From contig JAXMHQ010000002.1 in assembly GCA_046346665.1 (NCBI GenBank), positions 128,990 through 192,989 on the forward strand: a stretch of DNA of 64,000 nucleotides. The letters run 5' to 3'. The DNA comes from JAXMHQ01 sp046346665 (GTDB lineage: Bacteria > Verrucomicrobiota > Verrucomicrobiia > Limisphaerales > JAXMHQ01). Every line of letters begins with the position of its first letter. The first letter of the stretch is position 1. The position numbers and the translations under genes are program-made. Below are positions 59,678 to 64,000 of this stretch, in pieces. The notes below the pieces were generated by a model. The model saw only the letters and a program-made list of their open reading frames with translations, made no database searches and had not been told where the DNA came from.

Positions 59678-60259
59678 CTAAAGCGGGGCTTGCCGTTGGC
59701 GGTAAAGATCGGGCTCCACCACTGAACTCATCCGTTCAGGGGCCAGGTCTCCTCCAAGAAACTGTGCGATCCGTTGCGCCGTGGCCAGGGAATGCTGAAT
59801 GACGTCGCGATGCTCAAGGTGCAGCACCTGGAAGGTAGGTTGTCTCGCAAGCCACTGATCGACCTCAGCCAGTTGCCGGGCATAAATCTCCGCCAGTTTG
59901 GAATCCGACAGGGCGGCAGCGGGACGACCCTGCTGCTGCAGCATCACACGCTGGGAGGCGATAATTTCGCCGGGATTGCGCCGCATGAAGAGGACCCGGT
60001 ATTCCTGATCCAAGGCGAGGTGTGGCAGGAGCACATGAACCACCTTGACCGCTTTGCCTCGAGCCTGGGCCAGCCAGGATGAATCGTCCCTCGTGTGTTT
60101 CACCGCCTCCAGTTCGAAATAGCCGCGGGGATTGTGCTGATCGGCCGTGCGCTTGCCGTCGGTGAGCGCGGGCATGCCTCCGGCCGCCAGCATCTGCATC
60201 ATCAGGCTCGTGCCGGAACGCGGCAGCCCGGATACAATCGTGATGAAGCTTCTTGCCAT
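59678..60259 (-). CDS. Sulfotransferase-family protein
   Basis: This 193-residue protein has the 5'-phosphosulfate-binding loop near the N-terminus (VSGLPRSGTSLMMQMLAAGG, about 9-28) and the 3'-phosphate region around VLFMRRNPGEIIASQ (about 89-103). These identify a PAPS-dependent sulfotransferase-like fold, at the short end of the family. It starts four bases after the phosphatase-TPR gene on the same strand. The acceptor is unknown; a surface glycan or lipid is possible. A truncated acceptor-binding half is also possible. Confidence 0.85.
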   Translation of the reverse strand: MARSFITIVSGLPRSGTSLMMQMLAAGGMPALTDGKRTADQHNPRGYFELEAVKHTRDDSSWLAQARGKAVKVVHVLLPHLALDQEYRVLFMRRNPGEIIASQRVMLQQQGRPAAALSDSKLAEIYARQLAEVDQWLARQPTFQVLHLEHRDVIQHSLATAQRIAQFLGGDLAPERMSSVVEPDLYRQRQAPL

Positions 60260-60262
60260 TGC

Positions 60263-62287
60263 TCAGGCTTTGGATGGCACACCCGCGCTCAGTTCGGATT
60301 TGAAATCCGCCTGGTAAACCGGCGGCCGCTTGATCTCCAGAAAGCGGCGCTGGTGTTCGAGGACTTTTGCGGCATCGATCGGCCGATAGAGCTCCATCAG
60401 ATGCCGGTGCAACAGCGCGGGCATGTAACCCAGCCCGAGCGCCGTTTCATAAGCCGTGATGGCCTCGTGGACTTGGCCGGAGCGTTCGAGGGCGAAAGCC
60501 AGATGAAAATGCGCCTCCGGATAGAAGTGCGCCAATCCGACCGCTTCCAGTGACTTCTCGATGGCGCCCGCCCACTCGCCTCGCACAAGGTGCACAGCAG
60601 CCAAACCATCCAGCGCGGCAGGGTTGTCGGGATCGGTTTCCAGCGCCTTTCGAAAGGCGTCCGCCGCTTCGTCCCACCGCGCAAACCGGAGAAACGCCCG
60701 GCCTATTTGGGCGCTGCACGGATTTGCAGCGGCCCCATGGGTGGCGGCTTTTTCCACGTGGCTGAGGGCTTGACCCTTGTTTCCCTGCGCAAAAGCCAGG
60801 TCGGCGAGGAGCAATTGCACTTCGGGTGACTGCTGCGCCTCGTGAGAAGCCGATTCCAAAAGGGCCCTGGCCTCCTCAAGCTGCCCCAGCGTCAGCAGGC
60901 AGCTCGCCAGCGTCAGCACGCACCACTCGTCGTCCGGCTTCTCAGCGATCAATTCCCGAAGCAAAGGCACCGCCTGGGCCATTCTCGGTCCATCGAACAG
61001 CGCGCGAACCAGGCTGAGCTTGTTGCAGCGAATGGTGTCTCGAATCCGCTGCTGAACGTCCTCGGCAGGCGCGGCGATATACCCCAGCTCCACCAACTGG
61101 CTGATCGCCTGGGCGGCTTCCGCGGGATCCTGGCGAATCTCGCTCCGATGCAACCCCGCTTCATCATCGTTTCCCACGCCTTCCCAACTGAAAATGCGTG
61201 CGGGTTTATCCGGATGACGAAAAACCTCCAGCCACGGACGCCCGTCCATATCACCTCCGACCGGCAAGCCAAGCAACGCGAGAATGGTGGGCGTCACGTC
61301 CAGGATCGTCGCGCCGAAAAGACGCTGGTTCTCCACTATCGCCGGCCCTCTCAGACAGGCAATCCCAAAGGGACGATGGCATCCTTCCGGGTCGTGTTTG
61401 GCCTCGTCCGGCGTCGGACGGCGATGCCCGCATTCGTAACCGTGATCGCTGACAAGGATCACGGTTGTCCGGTCATCGACGTATTGCAGCAAGGCATGAA
61501 GCATCATGTCGTGAAACCGATAACAACCGGCCATCACGTGCTGATACAATTCAAAGTCGCGGTCGGCGATCCCCGGCATCCGCGGCGGATGGTACGACAT
61601 GAACTCGTGACCGAACTGGTCAATGGCGTCGAAGTAGACCGCCATGAAGTTCCAGGGCCCGGTTTGCATCAGGCTCGTGGCGGCGGTTTGAACGGTGGCC
61701 GCCTTGGCCAGTCGGCGCGCGAGCTTGATGGGGCGGTCATCCTTTTTGATATCAATCTCCGCAAGACGTGGGATAAAGGCCAACAAATCGTCGGCCATAA
61801 TCTCGTCGGGTTTGACTCGCAACGCAGCTAATGAACCCGCCAGCTCGGGAGGATGAACGGTGTTCAGAACGCTGGCTTCCGGTGAAACCAGGAACTGATC
61901 GGTGGCCATGACCCCGTTGATCGGCTCCGGCGGATTCGTGGCGAACCATCCCACAACGTTCGACTTGAGTCCGTTTTGACTGAGAATATTCCAGATCGCC
62001 TTGCACTTCCGGGACGTGCTGCGAACCGGCCCGATGCCGCTGCCGTCCGACAACGGCTCCGCAAACCCCCAAATGCCATGCTTGTCCGCGCGTTTGCCGG
62101 TGGCAATCGATGTCCAGAGCATCGGCGAGAGGATTGGCTGCAGCGTGGCCAGGTTCCCGCGCACCCCTCCGTCGATGAACCTGGCCAGGGCAGGCATGTG
62201 CCCGCGCTGCATCAGCGGATCAATCATCTCCCAATCGGCCGCATCCCACCCGATGAGCAGCACCTTGTTCTCTGGAGATTGAATCAT
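60263..62287 (-). CDS. Alkaline phosphatase-superfamily (nucleotide pyrophosphatase-type) protein with C-terminal TPRs
   Basis: This 674-residue protein begins with KVLLIGWDAADWEMIDPLMQRGHMPALARFIDGG (metal-binding Asp pair), then LSPMLWTSIATGKRADKHGI containing the likely Thr/Ser nucleophile. VILVSDHGYECGHRRPTPDEAKHDPEGCHRPFGIA and FGATILDVTPTILALLG supply further metal ligands. From about 440 on, tandem TPR repeats follow (ALLESASHEAQQSPEVQLLLADLAFAQGNKGQAL; ALETDPDNPAALDGLAAVHLVRGEWAGAIEKSLEA). No signal peptide is seen, so it is probably cytoplasmic. It is paired with the sulfotransferase, with only three bases between the genes, suggesting linked sulfate or phosphate ester chemistry. The ATG at 62287 was chosen over a TTG at 62302. 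Confidence 0.88.
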   Translation of the reverse strand: MIQSPENKVLLIGWDAADWEMIDPLMQRGHMPALARFIDGGVRGNLATLQPILSPMLWTSIATGKRADKHGIWGFAEPLSDGSGIGPVRSTSRKCKAIWNILSQNGLKSNVVGWFATNPPEPINGVMATDQFLVSPEASVLNTVHPPELAGSLAALRVKPDEIMADDLLAFIPRLAEIDIKKDDRPIKLARRLAKAATVQTAATSLMQTGPWNFMAVYFDAIDQFGHEFMSYHPPRMPGIADRDFELYQHVMAGCYRFHDMMLHALLQYVDDRTTVILVSDHGYECGHRRPTPDEAKHDPEGCHRPFGIACLRGPAIVENQRLFGATILDVTPTILALLGLPVGGDMDGRPWLEVFRHPDKPARIFSWEGVGNDDEAGLHRSEIRQDPAEAAQAISQLVELGYIAAPAEDVQQRIRDTIRCNKLSLVRALFDGPRMAQAVPLLRELIAEKPDDEWCVLTLASCLLTLGQLEEARALLESASHEAQQSPEVQLLLADLAFAQGNKGQALSHVEKAATHGAAANPCSAQIGRAFLRFARWDEAADAFRKALETDPDNPAALDGLAAVHLVRGEWAGAIEKSLEAVGLAHFYPEAHFHLAFALERSGQVHEAITAYETALGLGYMPALLHRHLMELYRPIDAAKVLEHQRRFLEIKRPPVYQADFKSELSAGVPSKA

Positions 62288-62451
62288 ATCCGGGCAAATC
62301 AAATACCCAGGCGCGGGCCTTCCACAATTCCATATGCGACCCCAATTATTGGGGGTCTGCCGACAAACACCCCGAACCGAACCGCGTAAGGAGAAGGTGA
62401 CACGAACCGAGGAATGGTGACTTGAGAAAGGTTGCCTGAAGTGCCGGGCAC

Positions 62452-62673
62452 TCAGCTTTCGGTCTTCGCGGCCTGCTGGGATTTCATTCGCTCGGCCCTG
62501 CGGGCGCGGCGAGCCCCTATGCCCGCCACGCCCGCCGCCAACAATGCGAGCGAAGATGGTTCCGATTCGGAGACCACACCGATGGTGACCCCGGCGGGCG
62601 TTTCAGCAAAGAGCACTTGCTGGGAACGAACCGCCTCCCGGACATGTCCACCGATTTCATTCTCGCTGCTCAT
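62452..62673 (-). CDS. Small protein ending in a PEP-CTERM sorting signal
   Basis: A 73-residue frame whose C-terminus reads SEPSSLALLAAGVAGIGARRARRA, a PEP-CTERM-like motif (SEPSS, helix, arginine cluster). It has no N-terminal signal peptide. Its start is 7 bases after the stop of the secreted protein at 62681-63664, which has an export signal but no sorting tail. The two could be one protein split by a frame change, or a rare free-standing tail. The ATG at 62673 is used. Confidence 0.5.
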   Translation of the reverse strand: MSSENEIGGHVREAVRSQQVLFAETPAGVTIGVVSESEPSSLALLAAGVAGIGARRARRAERMKSQQAAKTES

Positions 62674-62680
62674 CCGATCA

Positions 62681-63664
62681 TCACTTCTTGATGCGGTAGA
62701 ATTGAGTGGGCACCGCGGGATCGCGGGTCGTTTGAACCTGATACGTGGCGGGCTGTTGAGAATCACCCGTGGTGACCTGAATCATCGATATGACATTGGG
62801 ATCAGCCACCCAGACGGCCGATGAACCAAGACTCAGGCTGGTCTCCAGGGTAAAAACCGTCGCATCGTCGTTTTCCGTCGAGTTCGGGCCGAAATCAATC
62901 GTTACCGTGTTATCCGAGTTCGTGATGTTGGTGATCATGATCTCCTTCGGGATCGTGACGCCCGCATCGGGTGTCGATTCGTAACGGCAATCTTTGATCA
63001 CGACCGACTGAAGAACCCGCTTGGTGACGCCGGGAGGCAGGGTGTTGGTGGTCGCATCGATGAAATTGATTTGAAGCTGGAGATAGCCGAAGTGGTTCTG
63101 GCCATCCACGGTGCTCTTGAACTTGAAACCCGCATATTCGTTCGGGTAAGACAGGTAGCCGTTCCAGTTATAATTCACGAACGGATAGCCGCCGATCTGG
63201 TAGCTGAGCGCGAGGCGCGGATGATACGACGGCAACGCCGTGTTGGTATTGTTGCCAATGACCGCTCCGCCGAAGAACGCGGCAATATAGGCGTTCGGGT
63301 CGCCGTTCACCCACAGCGTGGTAAGCGGCTGGGTATCCGCATCGAATCCCGGCAGCTCAACAACCTGCGGCGGTCCCCCGCTCGTGGTGTGAGACAGAAG
63401 ATCGGGGCCAAATATGAGATCGAAATTGGTTTTGCTCCCGCTCTCAATGCTCAAATAGTGGTGGCTTTCGGTCGCCGTTCCAGGCGGGGGCGCCAGGATG
63501 ACGTGCGGGTACGGCGCAAGTCCGGGGGCCTGGACAAGTGCCGCCTGGGCGTTGCCGCCGACGTAAAATGCCCCCAAACTGGCGGCGGTGGAGTAGGCGA
63601 GAAGGCGATTCTGCGAATCTGCCGTCGCGCTCGATTGCTGAGTTGATGTTTTGGCGTTTTTCAT
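62681..63664 (-). CDS. Secreted protein of unknown function, exosortase-cluster type
   Basis: This 327-residue protein has a weak N-terminal export segment (LLAYSTAASLGAFYVGGNAQAALV, about 20-42) and a beta-rich mature domain (LTTLWVNGDPNAYIAAFFGGAVIGN, FGYLQLQINFIDATTNTL), ending FYRIKK, a common C-terminus for Verrucomicrobial secreted proteins. I recognise no named domain. A 20-bp palindrome similar to that of the prepilin-like gene lies about 100 bases upstream, and a PEP-CTERM-type tail frame follows directly. Confidence 0.75.
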   Translation of the reverse strand: MKNAKTSTQQSSATADSQNRLLAYSTAASLGAFYVGGNAQAALVQAPGLAPYPHVILAPPPGTATESHHYLSIESGSKTNFDLIFGPDLLSHTTSGGPPQVVELPGFDADTQPLTTLWVNGDPNAYIAAFFGGAVIGNNTNTALPSYHPRLALSYQIGGYPFVNYNWNGYLSYPNEYAGFKFKSTVDGQNHFGYLQLQINFIDATTNTLPPGVTKRVLQSVVIKDCRYESTPDAGVTIPKEIMITNITNSDNTVTIDFGPNSTENDDATVFTLETSLSLGSSAVWVADPNVISMIQVTTGDSQQPATYQVQTTRDPAVPTQFYRIKK

Positions 63665-63762
63665 CTGCGGGTTTGTTTTCCTGGGTTGCTTCTGCGTAAT
63701 GTTCTTTGCGAATAGCTGGCTGTGTGTTATGAGGCATTTATATTCCCGAACCCCGAATAGTC

Positions 63763-63783
63763 AACCCACTCAAAAGAGTGGTT
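63763..63783. promoter_or_regulatory. Palindrome upstream of secreted protein
   Basis: CCACTC-AAAA-GAGTGG with flanking AAC and TT, near-identical to the palindrome at 59545-59564. It is about 100 bases from the ATG at 63664. Confidence 0.55.
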
Positions 63784-63853
63784 CAAAGTGACAGCGGGAT
63801 CGCGTGCCGCAACAAATCCATCCCTCTTTATCCACGTGAAGACGCTCGAGAAG

Positions 63854-64000
63854 TTAGCTCGATTGCGGCGCAACAAGCGCCGCCCGCAGACGGGGCACGG
63901 GAGTGCCGTGAAGCAGCCGGGACGCCGCCGCCCGCCCGAGCCGGCGATAGTCCACGCGCAGCCGGCGGGCCGGGGCCGTAAGCAATCCCGTTCCCTGGGT
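63854..64000 (-). CDS. C-terminal end of a regulator, LacI-type-like (partial)
   Basis: The last 48 codons of a minus-strand gene entering from the right edge. The readable end (VDYRRLGRAAASRLL then PVPRLRAALVAPQSS) resembles the final helix and strand of a LacI/GalR effector domain, where a conserved arginine-rich helix precedes a short hydrophobic strand. Only the tail is visible, so the family call is weak and the DNA-binding end lies beyond position 64000. Confidence 0.4.
   Translation of the reverse strand, partial: TQGTGLLTAPARRLRVDYRRLGRAAASRLLHGTPVPRLRAALVAPQSS

Noticed and set aside
62386..62412. GTAAG at about 62386 with CCGA downstream
   Set aside because: The -10-like element is shifted by one base and no plus-strand gene follows. 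Likewise GTAAG at 4694, 5344, 28424, 47046 and 55954 lacks CGAC at the right spacing and most lie inside genes.
1..64000. tRNA, rRNA, CRISPR array, transposase or prophage genes
   Set aside because: None of these could be supported anywhere in the window by reading both strands.

Overview
The window looks like chromosomal DNA of a GC-rich Verrucomicrobiota (Limisphaerales/Pedosphaera-like). The evidence is a prepilin-type protein with a C-terminal DG/H motif, a PEP-CTERM tail, an autotransporter-type beta-strand protein, a propeller histidine kinase, many secreted glycoside hydrolases, and weak or absent Shine-Dalgarno sequences. No rRNA, tRNA, CRISPR array or transposase was found.

Layout. 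0-3.7 kb: a single-domain response regulator, an AsmA-like membrane protein, an SGNH hydrolase, a methyltransferase and a small membrane protein. 3.7-11.1 kb (minus): an osmotic-stress operon made of a membrane-anchored trehalose-6-phosphate synthase, a TreS-maltokinase fusion and an MscS channel. 11.3-17.1 kb (minus): a PAS histidine kinase/NarL regulator pair, a GH51 arabinofuranosidase and an ornithine-lipid-type acyltransferase. 17.2-24.4 kb: an ECF sigma factor with its anti-sigma factor, divergent from an SDR-debranching enzyme-GH63 glucosidase operon. 24.7-37.5 kb: redox and repair genes (MsrB-MsrA, a periplasmic four-Cys protein, GMC/MDR/SDR oxidoreductases, a ferric reductase-Rieske membrane cluster, VOC and YHS proteins), interrupted by an AT-richer HicA/HicB-like operon. 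37.8-46.1 kb: a sigma-54 activator, a second ECF sigma factor with a STAS protein, an aquaporin, a second YHS operon and a DedA-ATP-grasp fusion. 46.1-64 kb: a propeller histidine kinase with its regulator, then a glycan-use region (DUF5009, SSS symporter, GH172, GH20), a prepilin-like protein, a sulfotransferase/phosphatase-TPR pair and PEP-CTERM-related proteins.

Main discovery. Ten sites share GTAAG-N16-CGAC with identical spacing, the architecture of an ECF sigma-factor promoter. One precedes the ECF sigma gene at 17439-18074 (autoregulation). The others precede the acyltransferase, the SDR/glycogen operon, msrBA, the four-Cys protein, the GMC operon, the DUF1622/Rieske operon, the VOC/YHS operon, a site upstream of the aquaporin, and the second YHS operon. 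Most of the 17-46 kb region therefore looks like one ECF stress regulon of redox repair, envelope and carbon-reserve functions.

A second discovery is a family of at least seven palindromic repeats between 24.4 and 40.2 kb. Their stems differ by compensatory substitutions between copies, and some copies supply coding sequence or stop codons to neighbouring genes. Two genes (the propeller histidine kinase and the beta-strand repeat protein) are split by single-base frameshifts that could be real or assembly errors.
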